DNA of 64,000 bases from Flavihumibacter fluvii (GCF_018595675.2 NZ_CP092333.1:1388001-1452000), one strand, 5' to 3'; positions 9,364-17,702 are shown, counted from the first letter of the stretch. Notes: a model not told the origin generated them from the letters alone. Program-made: numbers and translations.

Positions 9364-9825
9364 ATGAAATTTATTTATAGCCTGTTACTAACCGTTATAA
9401 CCTTGCAGGTATCTGCTCAAAACCCGGAAGAAAAAGCAATAAAAGCAACAATTGACCAATTTTTCAATGGGATGCGTATGGCAGATTCTGGTATGATAGC
9501 TGCTACCATTTCGTCAACTGCTGTTTTTCAAACGATCGTTCCCTTAAAGGACGGGACGGTTGAAGTGAGATCGGAGGCCGTAGCTGATTTTCTGCAGTCC
9601 GTAGGTAAACCGCATAAAGAATTATATGATGAACAAATTCAATATGGTGCCATCCATATAGATGCTACGTTAGCTTCTGTATGGACGCCATACAAATTTT
9701 ACCTCGGAAAGACCTTTAGTCATTGCGGTGTAAATTCTTTTCAACTGGTAAAAATCAACAACATCTGGAAAATCCAGTATATCATCGATACCAGGAGAAA
9801 AGATGCCTGTGTCGCAGGTAATTAA
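9364..9825 (+). CDS. Secreted NTF2/SnoaL-like protein
   Basis: Small exported protein of 153 residues from the ATG at 9364; an upstream TTG at 9346 would put six polar residues before the signal peptide. The signal peptide is MKFIYSLLLTVITLQVSAQ. The mature part starts like a SnoaL/NTF2-like cone domain (EEKAIKATIDQFFNGMRMADSGMI) and continues with the beta-sheet half (WTPYKFYLGK, FQLVKINNIWKIQYIIDT). These proteins are common in Bacteroidota and mostly of unknown ligand. A second, unrelated-looking member of the same fold is at 33541-34020. It ends four bases into the convergent gene. Confidence 0.8.
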   Translation: MKFIYSLLLTVITLQVSAQNPEEKAIKATIDQFFNGMRMADSGMIAATISSTAVFQTIVPLKDGTVEVRSEAVADFLQSVGKPHKELYDEQIQYGAIHIDATLASVWTPYKFYLGKTFSHCGVNSFQLVKINNIWKIQYIIDTRRKDACVAGN

Positions 9826-11102
9826 TTTTTACTGAGTTTGTATTTCTTGTTCACCTTAGGGTTATTGAAATACTCATCCAACTGCTCTTTGGTCATTCCA
9901 CCTGAATCGATCATAGGAATATCGATCAGTTGGACCTGGATCTGTTTAAGTTCGCTCCGGATCTTGTTGATCTTGGTTAAAATGTCCGGATCACGTTCGC
10001 CGCTTAAAGCATTATCCTGAACAACGTAATCTAATCTTTTGATATTGGTTCGGACCAGGGCAGCCGAGTTTTGTTCATAAGTTTTAACAGGGGATACGGC
10101 TTCTTTTACAGGCACAAGGGTCACACCGACACTTGGCATGACTTTGCCCAGATTTTTTGCGCTTTCAGATGTTTGCGTCGCCAGCACTGCTCCACTCAGG
10201 GCAGTCGTACCTGAAGCAAGGTCAAAAGTACTCCGTGTGTTTTTTGTACTGCGCACTTTTTTATCGAGTTCCTTAAAAGTGAATTTCAGTTGAAGGGTAT
10301 ATATCTCAACATCATTAATGATCTTATTGTACTCCTGTAAGCGGAATGGATAATTCAGCGCGTCACGTACAATGATCTTTACCAATGCAGTATCACGGTT
10401 ATAAAATTTATCTACCCCAATGAAACTGATGGTAAATATGCGCACTTTACCCGAATCAGTTTCCTTTACAAAATCATATGGAATAGCCCAGTTGAACTGC
10501 TCATTGCATTTATTAATGGCTGTATAATTCTTAAGTGGCACGTTCACCAGGGTAGTGATTGATTCAACCGGGAAACTGCCATTATCACATTGCACTTTAA
10601 AGGATAAAGTATCACCTTCATCAATTAATAAGGTACTGCTCACGGAAGGTTTAAGCCTGGAAACAACGATTTCTGTATTGTAAAATACCACTGTAAAAAA
10701 GGTATCTACACGTTCAGTAGGCAGGTTAAGGTTCTGAACACCCAGCTGTACCCGGTATTCCTGGTCATATTTCAGACGTCCGGAAAGGAAATAGGCTTTT
10801 TCTGCTTTGAAAGAAATCAGTCCATTGTCTTTATCTATCCGCAGGCCCACCGGTGCATTTTTCAGGTACCAGAAATACCTTGACGAATCTTTATTGATAT
10901 CAAGGTTATAGTTTAACGATGAATCTACATGCAGGGAAAAATAGGGATTCAGGTTTATGATTCTTAAAACAGTATCAACATTAACCGGTATGGTATCAGT
11001 CCGTGGTAAAACCGGGATTGTATCTACCTGGGCATTAGTGGAATGGGTAAAAATTACCAGCATTGTAACAATACAACAAAGCCTTAAAAGATATTGGGTC
11101 AT
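9822..11102 (-). CDS. Secreted protein of unknown function
   Basis: I do not recognise a family with confidence. From the ATG at 11102 the protein has 426 residues, with a signal peptide (hydrophobic about 4-18, cleavage likely after STNAQ). A beta-rich N-terminal half has repeated short Asp/Thr-rich strands and a segment (NAPVGLRIDKDNGLISF) that resembles the putative-Ig or cadherin-like modules of exported Bacteroidota proteins. The C-terminal third (about 290-426) is helical and charged. No lipobox cysteine is seen, so it is periplasmic or secreted. The frame is open another 19 codons upstream, but that would mask the signal peptide. Confidence 0.65.
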   Translation of the reverse strand: MTQYLLRLCCIVTMLVIFTHSTNAQVDTIPVLPRTDTIPVNVDTVLRIINLNPYFSLHVDSSLNYNLDINKDSSRYFWYLKNAPVGLRIDKDNGLISFKAEKAYFLSGRLKYDQEYRVQLGVQNLNLPTERVDTFFTVVFYNTEIVVSRLKPSVSSTLLIDEGDTLSFKVQCDNGSFPVESITTLVNVPLKNYTAINKCNEQFNWAIPYDFVKETDSGKVRIFTISFIGVDKFYNRDTALVKIIVRDALNYPFRLQEYNKIINDVEIYTLQLKFTFKELDKKVRSTKNTRSTFDLASGTTALSGAVLATQTSESAKNLGKVMPSVGVTLVPVKEAVSPVKTYEQNSAALVRTNIKRLDYVVQDNALSGERDPDILTKINKIRSELKQIQVQLIDIPMIDSGGMTKEQLDEYFNNPKVNKKYKLSKN

Positions 11103-11455
11103 CTTCTGTTTACAGTTTTTGGTAACAAAAAAGTGTGGCAATATTACACATTTTTCCACAGATCGTTGTGTAACAATTTGTTAGAATATGATGAAATATT
11201 GTTATCAGCAGATTCAAATTCCAGCTGGTGTCGCTTCAATTCATCCTGGTGTTGGCCTTAGACCTTCTGAATATACCAACGCGCAAAACAAAAGATAAAA
11301 ATACCCCTGCTAATAAACCAGGCGATGAAGACCTGGATGGCCTGAGACCAATCCTGGTTTGCAGGTTTGCCTTATGGCTATTACAGGTAAGAAAAATAAC
11401 CCCCATTGTAAATACAATGGGGGTATAACCAAAACCAACTGCTTATGAGAAACAA
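11103..11455. other. Intergenic region, 353 bases
   Basis: Between the start of the secreted protein (11102) and the end of the Hsp20 gene (11456). It holds the Hsp20 terminator at 11389-11423 and presumably the promoter of the secreted protein: TAATATTG on the minus strand near 11137-11144 is one mismatch from TAnnTTTG. A 66-codon open frame at 11228-11428 runs through the terminator and has no protein-like features. I see nothing else. Confidence 0.6.
11389..11423 (-). terminator. Intrinsic terminator of the Hsp20 gene
   Basis: Nine-base-pair stem CCCCCATTG (11400-11408) / CAATGGGGG (11415-11423) with a six-base loop. Read on the minus strand it is followed by the T-rich run TATTTTTCTT. 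It lies 33 bases after the Hsp20 stop codon. Confidence 0.75.
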
Positions 11456-11890
11456 TTATTGAATGGCAATAGTCTGTGGTTGCGCTTTTACAGCCTCTTT
11501 TTTAGGCAGGTAAAGCTTAAGCAGACCATTTTCATATTTTGCCTGGATATTTGCTGCATCAATTTTCTCGTCAACGGTGAACGTGCGTTTAAATGAATTT
11601 ATAGCAAATTCTTTCCTGACTACTTTCAGGTCGGTTGCCTTTGCTTCTTCTTTTTGATCATACGCGATGGTCAGCAGGCCATTCTCTATGGCAACCTTGA
11701 AGTCTTCTTTGTTTCTTCCGGCGGCGTTTAATTCCAGGTGGTAACCATCAGCAGTTTCCACAATATTGGCCGGAATAGTGGTATTTGCCTGGGATACTTC
11801 ACGACCAAGGTAGGCCGGGAACTCCTGCATCAGGTTGTCGAGAATGGCGCCAAACTGGCGAGCGGGATGTGTTGCTTTTACGAATGTCAT
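11456..11890 (-). CDS. Hsp20/alpha-crystallin small heat-shock protein
   Basis: ATP-independent holdase chaperone of 144 residues. The alpha-crystallin domain spans about 40-140, with the recognisable strands YHLELNAAGRNKEDFKVAIE, LTIAYDQK and FKRTFTVDEKIDAANIQAKY. The signature GLLKLYLPKK (A-x-x-x-n-G-v-L family motif) comes near residue 125, followed by a short C-terminal tail ending TIAIQ, whose I-x-I motif mediates oligomer assembly. The N-terminal ~35 residues are the variable arm. It is monocistronic, with its own terminator. Confidence 0.92.
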   Translation of the reverse strand: MTFVKATHPARQFGAILDNLMQEFPAYLGREVSQANTTIPANIVETADGYHLELNAAGRNKEDFKVAIENGLLTIAYDQKEEAKATDLKVVRKEFAINSFKRTFTVDEKIDAANIQAKYENGLLKLYLPKKEAVKAQPQTIAIQ

Positions 11891-12079
11891 TTTTATAAAG
11901 TTTTAGGATGAACTGTTTCCTGGTCAGGTACAAATCAAAGACCAATCGATATTTTCTGTCATTTGTTCCATAATTGGTTAAATCAAAATTTTATAAATGT
12001 GCCATATTGTCGCTTATTTGAATATCGTATGCCTAAATGGCATTTTTGTTGATAATGCAATCCTCTGTGTCGATTTTAG

Positions 12080-12087
12080 TAACTTTG
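12080..12087 (+). promoter_or_regulatory. Predicted -7 box of the bacilliredoxin gene
   Basis: TAACTTTG is an exact match to the Bacteroidota -7 consensus TAnnTTTG and lies 22 bases before the ATG at 12110. No clear TTG is seen at the expected -33 distance. Confidence 0.4.
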
Positions 12088-12109
12088 CTGTTCGAAAAAT
12101 TAATACCAC

Positions 12110-12523
12110 ATGTATCCAGCAGAAATAGTACTTCCGATGAAGGAAGAATTAACAGAAGAAGGTTTTGTCGAAATGCTTTCAGCTGATGAAGTTGACAAGC
12201 AAATGAGCCAGCAGGGTTCTACCCTCGTGGTCATAAATTCAGTTTGCGGCTGTTCGGCAGGAACTGCTCGCCCAGGCGTTTTAATGGCTGTACATAACAG
12301 TGCAAAGAAACCGGACCATCTCACCACAACATTTGCAGGTTTCGACCTCGATGCCGTGAAAAAAATCAGGGAGCATTTATTACCTTACCCGCCATCTTCA
12401 CCTTCTATTGCTTTGTTCAAAGATGGCCAACTGGTTCATTTTATTGAAAGGCACCAGATTGAAGGACGTTCTGCACAAATGATTGCACACAACCTGATTG
12501 CAGCGTTTGAGCAATATTGTTAA
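12110..12523 (+). CDS. BrxA/BrxB family bacilliredoxin
   Basis: Thioredoxin-fold protein of the YphP/YqiW (DUF1094) family. In Bacillus these reduce mixed disulfides between proteins and bacillithiol. The 137-residue protein carries the family's CGC active site (C46-G-C48 in NSVCGCSAGTARPG), the cis-Pro region PPSSPSIALF and a conserved start (MYPAEIVLPMKEEL). The likely role is redox repair of protein thiols in the cytoplasm; whether this organism makes bacillithiol cannot be seen here. It is monocistronic with its own promoter and terminator. Confidence 0.9.
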   Translation: MYPAEIVLPMKEELTEEGFVEMLSADEVDKQMSQQGSTLVVINSVCGCSAGTARPGVLMAVHNSAKKPDHLTTTFAGFDLDAVKKIREHLLPYPPSSPSIALFKDGQLVHFIERHQIEGRSAQMIAHNLIAAFEQYC

Positions 12524-12562
12524 ATCATCCGGTACCTGGCCATTCAGCTAAGTTTATCGTGG

Positions 12563-12592
12563 ACCCCCTTTTATAAGGGGGTTTCTTTTTTG
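12563..12592 (+). terminator. Intrinsic terminator of the bacilliredoxin gene
   Basis: Stem ACCCCCTT (12563-12570) / AAGGGGGT (12575-12582) with a TTAT loop, followed by TTTCTTTTTT. It lies 40 bases after the stop codon. Confidence 0.8.
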
Positions 12593-12661
12593 GCCCTGTG
12601 ATATCTGACCTATTTCTTATCATTGCGTTTTATTAGTAGCCTTTAATAACAAATCACCTGC

Positions 12662-13819
12662 ATGTACCCCAATTTATATTTTGCCTTCAGGGACCTGTTT
12701 GGACTGGAAATACCCGGACTACGATTCATCAATTCATTTGGTTTTTTCGTAGCTATTGCATTCCTGGTTGCCGCGTGGGTACTCACGCTGGAACTGCGGC
12801 GCAAAAGTCAGTCAGGCCTTTTACAATATGAGGAAACAACCATAAAAGTGGGTGAGGCCGCCAGTATTACTGACTTGCTGACCAATTTTATCCTTGGCTT
12901 TTTACTGGGATATAAAATTATTGGTGCTTTTGTGGTGGGACCGGAAGATCCCCAGGCATTTATATTTTCGGCCTTGGGCAGCTGGCCGGCGGGTATCATT
13001 ACCGGAATATTCTTCGCAGGATTAAAATGGTGGGAAAAAAATAAGCAGAAGCTGGCGAAACCCGAACAACGTAAGATCAGGATATGGCCGCAGGACAGGG
13101 TAGGGGATATTGTGGTGTTCGCCGCCATATTTGGTTTTACAGGGGCCAAAATTTTTCATAATCTTGAAAACTGGACAGAATTCATAGCTGATCCAATTGG
13201 TGCACTGTTGTCTTTTAGCGGACTCACTTTTTACGGCGGATTGATTTGTGCGGCCGTCGCCATCCTCTGGTATGGAAAAAGGCACCAGATTTCCATGCGC
13301 CATTTATGTGATGCAGCTGCACCTGCTTTGATGGTTGCATATGCCATTGGGAGAATTGGCTGCCAGGTATCTGGCGATGGGGATTGGGGAATTGCCAGTA
13401 CCCATCCCAAACCATTGTCCATAATACCTGATTGGGCCTGGGGTTTTAAATTCCCGCACAATGTGATCAATGCCGGGGTCCCGATTCCAGGTTGCACTGG
13501 AAATTACTGCAGTGAACTTCCCTATGCTGTTTACCCTACCGCATTTTATGAAACCCTGATGTGCCTGGTTTTATTTGGAGTACTCTGGTATTTCCGGAAA
13601 AAAATTACCGTACCCGGACGAATATTTGCAGCCTATTTAATCCTAAATGGTATCGAACGCTTCCTGATTGAAAAAATCAGGGTGAATACCAAGTATGATA
13701 TTTTTGGTTTCCATCCTACACAGGCCGAACTGATCTCCAGTTTGCTGGTAATTGTTGGCCTTTCATTATGGTTTATATTACCCGCAATTGCACTAAAAAA
13801 ACAGGCAAGCAAGGTATAA
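12662..13819 (+). CDS. lgt: Prolipoprotein diacylglyceryl transferase
   Basis: Inner-membrane enzyme that transfers diacylglycerol from phosphatidylglycerol to the lipobox cysteine of prolipoproteins, the first step of lipoprotein maturation. The 385-residue protein has about seven hydrophobic segments, the FYGGL segment near residue 190, and the signature region near residue 225-240 (AIGRIGCQVSGDGDWG). The arginine of that box is kept, but where E. coli Lgt has Asn146 (GRLGN) this protein has Cys, a variation I associate with Bacteroidota Lgt. It is longer than the E. coli enzyme (291 aa) through an extended N-terminal region and loops. It starts at ATG 12662 and is followed by a strong terminator. 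Confidence 0.92.
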   Translation: MYPNLYFAFRDLFGLEIPGLRFINSFGFFVAIAFLVAAWVLTLELRRKSQSGLLQYEETTIKVGEAASITDLLTNFILGFLLGYKIIGAFVVGPEDPQAFIFSALGSWPAGIITGIFFAGLKWWEKNKQKLAKPEQRKIRIWPQDRVGDIVVFAAIFGFTGAKIFHNLENWTEFIADPIGALLSFSGLTFYGGLICAAVAILWYGKRHQISMRHLCDAAAPALMVAYAIGRIGCQVSGDGDWGIASTHPKPLSIIPDWAWGFKFPHNVINAGVPIPGCTGNYCSELPYAVYPTAFYETLMCLVLFGVLWYFRKKITVPGRIFAAYLILNGIERFLIEKIRVNTKYDIFGFHPTQAELISSLLVIVGLSLWFILPAIALKKQASKV

Positions 13820-13840
13820 ACAACTAAAAACGGTAAAAAA

Positions 13841-13877
13841 AGAGCGGCCCGGGTAACCCGGCCGCTCTTCCTTTTTA
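13841..13877 (+). terminator. Intrinsic terminator of lgt
   Basis: Stem AGAGCGGCC (13841-13849) / GGCCGCTCT (13860-13868), extended inside by GGG/CCC, followed by TCCTTTTT. It begins 22 bases after the lgt stop. A-runs on the 5' side mean it could also work on the minus strand. Confidence 0.8.
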
Positions 13878-14015
13878 AATACCATTCATCAACAAAAGCA
13901 GGTTCCCTGTAACCCTGAAGTAATATTTACGTCCCACTGTTGAATGCCATTTTACCGAAAATCAGATTTAAAAGCCATTCGACACAAAACCATGTACATT
14001 GCATTACATAGTACC

Positions 14016-14023
14016 TATCTTTG
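14016..14023 (+). promoter_or_regulatory. Predicted -7 box of the barrel protein gene
   Basis: TATCTTTG is an exact TAnnTTTG match and lies 48 bases before the ATG at 14072. The nearest TTG upstream is only 14 bases away, so the -33 element is not convincing. Confidence 0.35.
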
Positions 14024-14071
14024 AGTTGTAATTGATTTTCAATGGTACCAAATGTATAAAAGAACCTAGTT

Positions 14072-16555
14072 ATGAAAAAGACCTTAACCTTACTAACACT
14101 CGCACTTACCACACTATCCTTTGTAAGTGTTGCACAAACCAAAACAGGGATTATCCAGGGAAAAATACTGGACAGCCAGAAAAAACCGGCTGAATCTATT
14201 ACCGTTAGCCTGTTAAACGCTAAGGATTCATCTGTAGCGAAAGTCGTTGCCACAGATAAATCCGGCAGCTATAGTTTCCAGGATATCAGTACGGGGCAAT
14301 ACCTGGTGCAGGCTTCTTCTGCCGGTCTCCAGAAGGCCTATTCTTCAAAACTGATCATTAGTGACGGGCAACCTGCAGTAGAAATTCCGGTTATCCAGAT
14401 GGCTGTAACTGCTAAGGAACTGGGTACCGTAACTGTTACCGGGCACAAGCCATTTATTGAACAGAAGATCGATAAAATGGTCGTTAATGTGGATGCTGCA
14501 GTGACTAATGTCGGATCAACCGTGCTGGAAGTGCTGGAAAAATCCCCGGGGATTACAATTGATAAGGATGGTAACATCAGCCTGAAAGGGAAACAGGGTG
14601 TTACTGTAATGATGGATGGCCGGCCTACCTACTTAACAAATGATCAGTTAACTAACCTCCTGAAATCCATGCCGGCCAGTTCAGTAGACCAGATCGAGAT
14701 CGTCACCAATCCTTCTGCCAAATATGATGCAGCTGGTAATTCCGGCATCATCAATATCAAGACAAAAAAGAACAAACAAAAGGGCTTTAATGGTAACGCC
14801 ACTGTCAATTATGGTCAGGGATCTTACTGGAAAACCAATAATAGCCTGAATATGAATTACCGAAATGGAAAATTCAACCTGTTTGCAAATGGTGGATACA
14901 GCATTTGGAATGGTTTCCAAAACCTTGAAATCAGCCGCAAATACCGCGATGCCGGTTCAAAAGAACTCACCGCCATATTTGAGCAAAGTTCTTTCATGAA
15001 AAATGAAAATAAGAACTACAACGTGAAAGTAGGCGCAGATTATTACCTGGATAAAAAGACCACCATTGGATTTGTATTAAACGGGAATTTTGCACCGGAG
15101 CAACAAACCGGTGAGAATACCGGCTACCTGAAAAACAGCCTTGGAGAAGTGGATTCAATCATCTATGCCACCAGTTTCAATAAAGACTTCTGGAAAAATA
15201 AAAGTGCAAACCTGAATTTCCGCAGGCAATTTGATTCATCCGGAAAAGAACTGACTGCTGATATTGATTATGTAACCTACGGATCAAACAGCCAACAGAA
15301 TTTTGAGAACAGCATTCTATATCCTGATTGGTCAGTTAAAAGTAATGAGCAGTTAAGGGGTTACCTCCCGGTGGATATTGATATCTTTTCTGCCAAAGTG
15401 GATTATTCTCAACCCCTGAAGAAGGAGGCTAAATTGGAAACAGGTTTTAAAGCCAGCTATGTTAACACCGATAACCTGGCCCAGTATTTCAATATCAGTG
15501 ATGGCAGCGAGCAGATTGACTATAGCAAAACCAACCAATTCCAGTATAAGGAAAATATTATCGCTGGTTATATCAACTATAACAGGAAGATTAAAAAATG
15601 GAGTCTGCAGTCCGGATTACGATATGAACAAACCTTAATGAAAGGTAACCAGTTTGGAAATCCAACAAGGCCAGACTCTGCATTCAGCCGCAGTTATGGC
15701 AGCCTCTTCCCAACTGTATTTATAGGTTATTCCGCAGATAAAAACAATGAATTCGCCATTTCCTATGGCAGGCGGATTGACCGTCCGGCTTACCAGGACC
15801 TGAACCCTTTCCTTTTTTACATTGACAAATTCACGTTTGCAAGGGGTAATCCATACCTGAGGCCGCAATTCACGAACAATGTCGAATTGACCCATACATT
15901 CAAGAGCTTTTTAACTACAACGCTGAATTATAGTTATACTAAAGATTATATAAGCGAAACATTTTCACAGGGTCGTGAAGAATATGGAGAAGATAAATAT
16001 GCCACAATTGTACGCCAGGGAAATATTGGTGTGCGACAGAATGGTGGGGTCGCTGTTAGTGCCCAGGTACCTGTAAAGAAATGGTGGACAGCCATTATGT
16101 ATGGTAACTATAATTATAGTGTTTTCAGTGGTGACCTTAATGGTGAAAAGATCGATGTAGCCGGTGGAAACCTGACATTTAACCTCAATAACCAATTCAA
16201 ATTCGGAAAGGGCTGGAGTGCAGAATTAAGCGGTTGGTACCGGACCAGGGGAATTGAAGGCCAGATTGTAATTGATCCGATGGGTGCAGCCAGTGCAGGG
16301 GTTGCCAAACAGATCATGAAAGGCAAGGCCACTGTGAAACTGAATGCCCGCGATATGTTTTATACCCAGATCCCTAAGGGCACCATTAACTTCCAATCCA
16401 CCGAAGCCTGGTTCAGAAACTCAAGGGATTCAAGAGTGGTGAATATCTCCTTTGTGTATCGTTTCGGTAAACCCATGAAAGACGCACAGCCAAGAAGGAA
16501 AACCGGGGGTGCAAATGAGGAGGAAAACCGGGTAAAAATGGGTGGCAACAATTAA
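14072..16555 (+). CDS. TonB-receptor-like outer membrane beta-barrel protein
   Basis: Outer-membrane protein of 827 residues in the Bacteroidota OMP_b-brl_3 group. A signal peptide (about 1-22, ending SVAQ) is followed by a carboxypeptidase-regulatory-like beta-sandwich at about 25-110 (GKILDSQKKPAESITVSLL). A TonB plug-like domain comes next (about 115-230, with VNVDAAVTNVGSTVLEVLEK and MPASSVDQIEIVTNPSAKYD), then a 22-strand-type barrel with many aromatic-ended strands. The last strand NISFVYRF is followed by a polar tail rather than ending the protein. No SusD partner is nearby, so it is not a canonical polysaccharide-utilisation receptor, and the cargo is unknown. It stands alone between two terminators. 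Confidence 0.88.
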   Translation: MKKTLTLLTLALTTLSFVSVAQTKTGIIQGKILDSQKKPAESITVSLLNAKDSSVAKVVATDKSGSYSFQDISTGQYLVQASSAGLQKAYSSKLIISDGQPAVEIPVIQMAVTAKELGTVTVTGHKPFIEQKIDKMVVNVDAAVTNVGSTVLEVLEKSPGITIDKDGNISLKGKQGVTVMMDGRPTYLTNDQLTNLLKSMPASSVDQIEIVTNPSAKYDAAGNSGIINIKTKKNKQKGFNGNATVNYGQGSYWKTNNSLNMNYRNGKFNLFANGGYSIWNGFQNLEISRKYRDAGSKELTAIFEQSSFMKNENKNYNVKVGADYYLDKKTTIGFVLNGNFAPEQQTGENTGYLKNSLGEVDSIIYATSFNKDFWKNKSANLNFRRQFDSSGKELTADIDYVTYGSNSQQNFENSILYPDWSVKSNEQLRGYLPVDIDIFSAKVDYSQPLKKEAKLETGFKASYVNTDNLAQYFNISDGSEQIDYSKTNQFQYKENIIAGYINYNRKIKKWSLQSGLRYEQTLMKGNQFGNPTRPDSAFSRSYGSLFPTVFIGYSADKNNEFAISYGRRIDRPAYQDLNPFLFYIDKFTFARGNPYLRPQFTNNVELTHTFKSFLTTTLNYSYTKDYISETFSQGREEYGEDKYATIVRQGNIGVRQNGGVAVSAQVPVKKWWTAIMYGNYNYSVFSGDLNGEKIDVAGGNLTFNLNNQFKFGKGWSAELSGWYRTRGIEGQIVIDPMGAASAGVAKQIMKGKATVKLNARDMFYTQIPKGTINFQSTEAWFRNSRDSRVVNISFVYRFGKPMKDAQPRRKTGGANEEENRVKMGGNN

Positions 16556-16583
16556 TCATACAATGTTATTATACCTTATCCTG

Positions 16584-16616
16584 AACGACCCATTGTATGA
16601 ATGGGTCGTTTTTTAT
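16584..16616 (+). terminator. Intrinsic terminator of the barrel protein gene
   Basis: Perfect 11-bp stem AACGACCCATT (16584-16594) / AATGGGTCGTT (16600-16610) with a five-base loop, followed by TTTTATT. It lies 28 bases after the stop codon. Confidence 0.85.
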
Positions 16617-16736
16617 TAACCAGCTTTAATTAAACTGGTAAGGGAAATAAAGTAGGGGCAAACTAAATAGCAGGGTTATATAAAAAGCAGCGATCAACCC
16701 GAAAATTTTTCGATTTAAGTGTTAGTTTAAGGTTTT

Positions 16737-16770
16737 TCGTCCTGTTTCTACAGGACGATTCTTATTTTTA
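16737..16770 (+). terminator. Hairpin with T-rich tail upstream of yajQ
   Basis: Perfect nine-bp stem TCGTCCTGT (16737-16745) / ACAGGACGA (16750-16758) with a TTCT loop, followed by TTCTTATTTTT. It has terminator form but lies only 29 bases before the yajQ start and more than 120 bases after the previous terminator. Alternatives are the end of an unannotated small RNA, an attenuator, or an operator palindrome over the promoter: TATTTTTA at 16763-16770 is one mismatch from the -7 consensus. Confidence 0.5.
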
Positions 16771-16787
16771 CAAGGTAAATTACTCAT

Positions 16788-17282
16788 ATGCCATCATTTG
16801 ACCTGGTTAGTAAAGTTGACCTGCAAACTTTAGACAATGCCATCAACACAGTTAAAAAGGAAATCACCAACCGGTTTGACTTTAAAGATTCACATGTTCA
16901 GATCGAACTGGACAAAAAAGATTTAGTGGTGAAAGTAGAGGTTGAAAGCGATATGAAATTGCAACAGGTCGTTGATGTTCTGATCAGCCGGACCATCAAG
17001 CAAGGCCTGGAGGCCCAGATCTATGATTTTGAATCCAAGGCCGGGTACCAGAGTGGCAAGGTATGGAAGAAGGATATTCCCGTAAGAAATGGCCTTAAGC
17101 AGGAAGACGCTAAAAAAATTGTGAAGCTGATAAAGGATGCAGGCCTGAAGGTACAGGTGGCGATCATGGACGATATCATCAGGGTAACAGGAAAGAAAAT
17201 TGATGACCTCCAAACCGTAATTCAGGCCAGTAAAACCTGGGGCCTGGGTATCCCGTTACAGTATATTAATATGAAGAGTTGA
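16788..17282 (+). CDS. YajQ family cyclic di-GMP-binding protein
   Basis: Cytoplasmic nucleotide-binding protein of 164 residues made of two ferredoxin-like domains. The family start MPSFDLVSKVDLQTLDNA and the blocks NRFDFKDSH (about 31-39), VKVEVESDMKLQQV and KKIVKLIKDAGLKVQVAI are all present, as is the near-invariant C-terminus GLGIPLQYINMK. Members bind cyclic di-GMP in Xanthomonas and Pseudomonas and have also been reported to bind tRNA or other nucleotides. The role in Bacteroidota is not established. It is monocistronic. Confidence 0.93.
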   Translation: MPSFDLVSKVDLQTLDNAINTVKKEITNRFDFKDSHVQIELDKKDLVVKVEVESDMKLQQVVDVLISRTIKQGLEAQIYDFESKAGYQSGKVWKKDIPVRNGLKQEDAKKIVKLIKDAGLKVQVAIMDDIIRVTGKKIDDLQTVIQASKTWGLGIPLQYINMKS

Positions 17283-17322
17283 TTGTCAATCAGTTGCGAT
17301 TGTTCTTTTTTTCCTGTAACTC

Positions 17323-17354
17323 TTTGGGCAAACCATTGGAATGCCTTAATTTTG
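17323..17354 (+). promoter_or_regulatory. Predicted promoter of the L31 gene
   Basis: TTG (17324-17326) is followed after exactly 20 bases by TAATTTTG (17347-17354), an exact TAnnTTTG match. It is one of the best-formed promoters in the window and gives a leader of about 55 bases. Confidence 0.55.
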
Positions 17355-17377
17355 CATCTCTTTAATCACCAAAAACA

Positions 17378-17395
17378 GTACGGCAAAATCCGTAC
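17378..17395 (+). promoter_or_regulatory. Leader hairpin upstream of the L31 start
   Basis: Six-bp stem GTACGG (17378-17383) / CCGTAC (17390-17395) with loop CAAAAT, inside the predicted 5' leader of the L31 gene and 18 bases before the ATG. It could be a ribosomal-protein autoregulatory leader, but this rests on the hairpin alone. Confidence 0.3.
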
Positions 17396-17413
17396 GGCCT
17401 TAAAATTGTTGTT

Positions 17414-17662
17414 ATGAAACAAGGTATCCATCCGGCGAGTTATCGCTTTGTAGTATTCAAAGACATGAGTAATGGTTTTGCTTTTTTGAGCAAATCCACG
17501 GCTAACACAAAAGAGACCATCAAATGGGAAGATGGCAATGAGTATCCACTGGTGAAATTGGAGATTTCCAATACTTCACATCCCTTCTTTACCGGAAAGA
17601 ATGTGTTGATGGATACAGCAGGACGTATCGACAAATTCAAAAAGAAATACGCGAAGAAATAA
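17414..17662 (+). CDS. rpmE2: 50S ribosomal protein L31, type B
   Basis: Large-subunit ribosomal protein of 82 residues. The family pattern is clear: [15 protein letters not shown] at the start, [12 protein letters not shown] at about 51-62 and [10 protein letters not shown] near the end. It is the type B (C-minus) paralogue, with no CxxC zinc motif and the longer 80-90 residue length. This form is zinc-independent and in some bacteria is induced under zinc limitation. It is monocistronic, with a well-formed promoter, a structured leader and a strong terminator. Confidence 0.96.
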   Translation: MKQGIHPASYRFVVFKDMSNGFAFLSKSTANTKETIKWEDGNEYPLVKLEISNTSHPFFTGKNVLMDTAGRIDKFKKKYAKK

Positions 17663-17666
17663 TAAT

Positions 17667-17693
17667 AACCCGGCAAAAGCCGGGTTTTTTTAT
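17667..17693 (+). terminator. Intrinsic terminator of the L31 gene
   Basis: Stem AACCCGGC (17667-17674) / GCCGGGTT (17679-17686) with an AAAA loop, followed by TTTTT. It starts four bases after the stop codon. Confidence 0.88.
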
Positions 17694-17702
17694 CTTTAAT
17701 GC

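Noticed and set aside
11228-11428. 66-codon plus-strand frame between two minus-strand genes
   Set aside because: Runs through the Hsp20 terminator hairpin and shows no signal peptide or domain.
14072-16555. SusC-type receptor of a polysaccharide-utilisation locus
   Set aside because: No SusD-like lipoprotein or glycosidase is adjacent, and the barrel fits the OMP_b-brl group instead.
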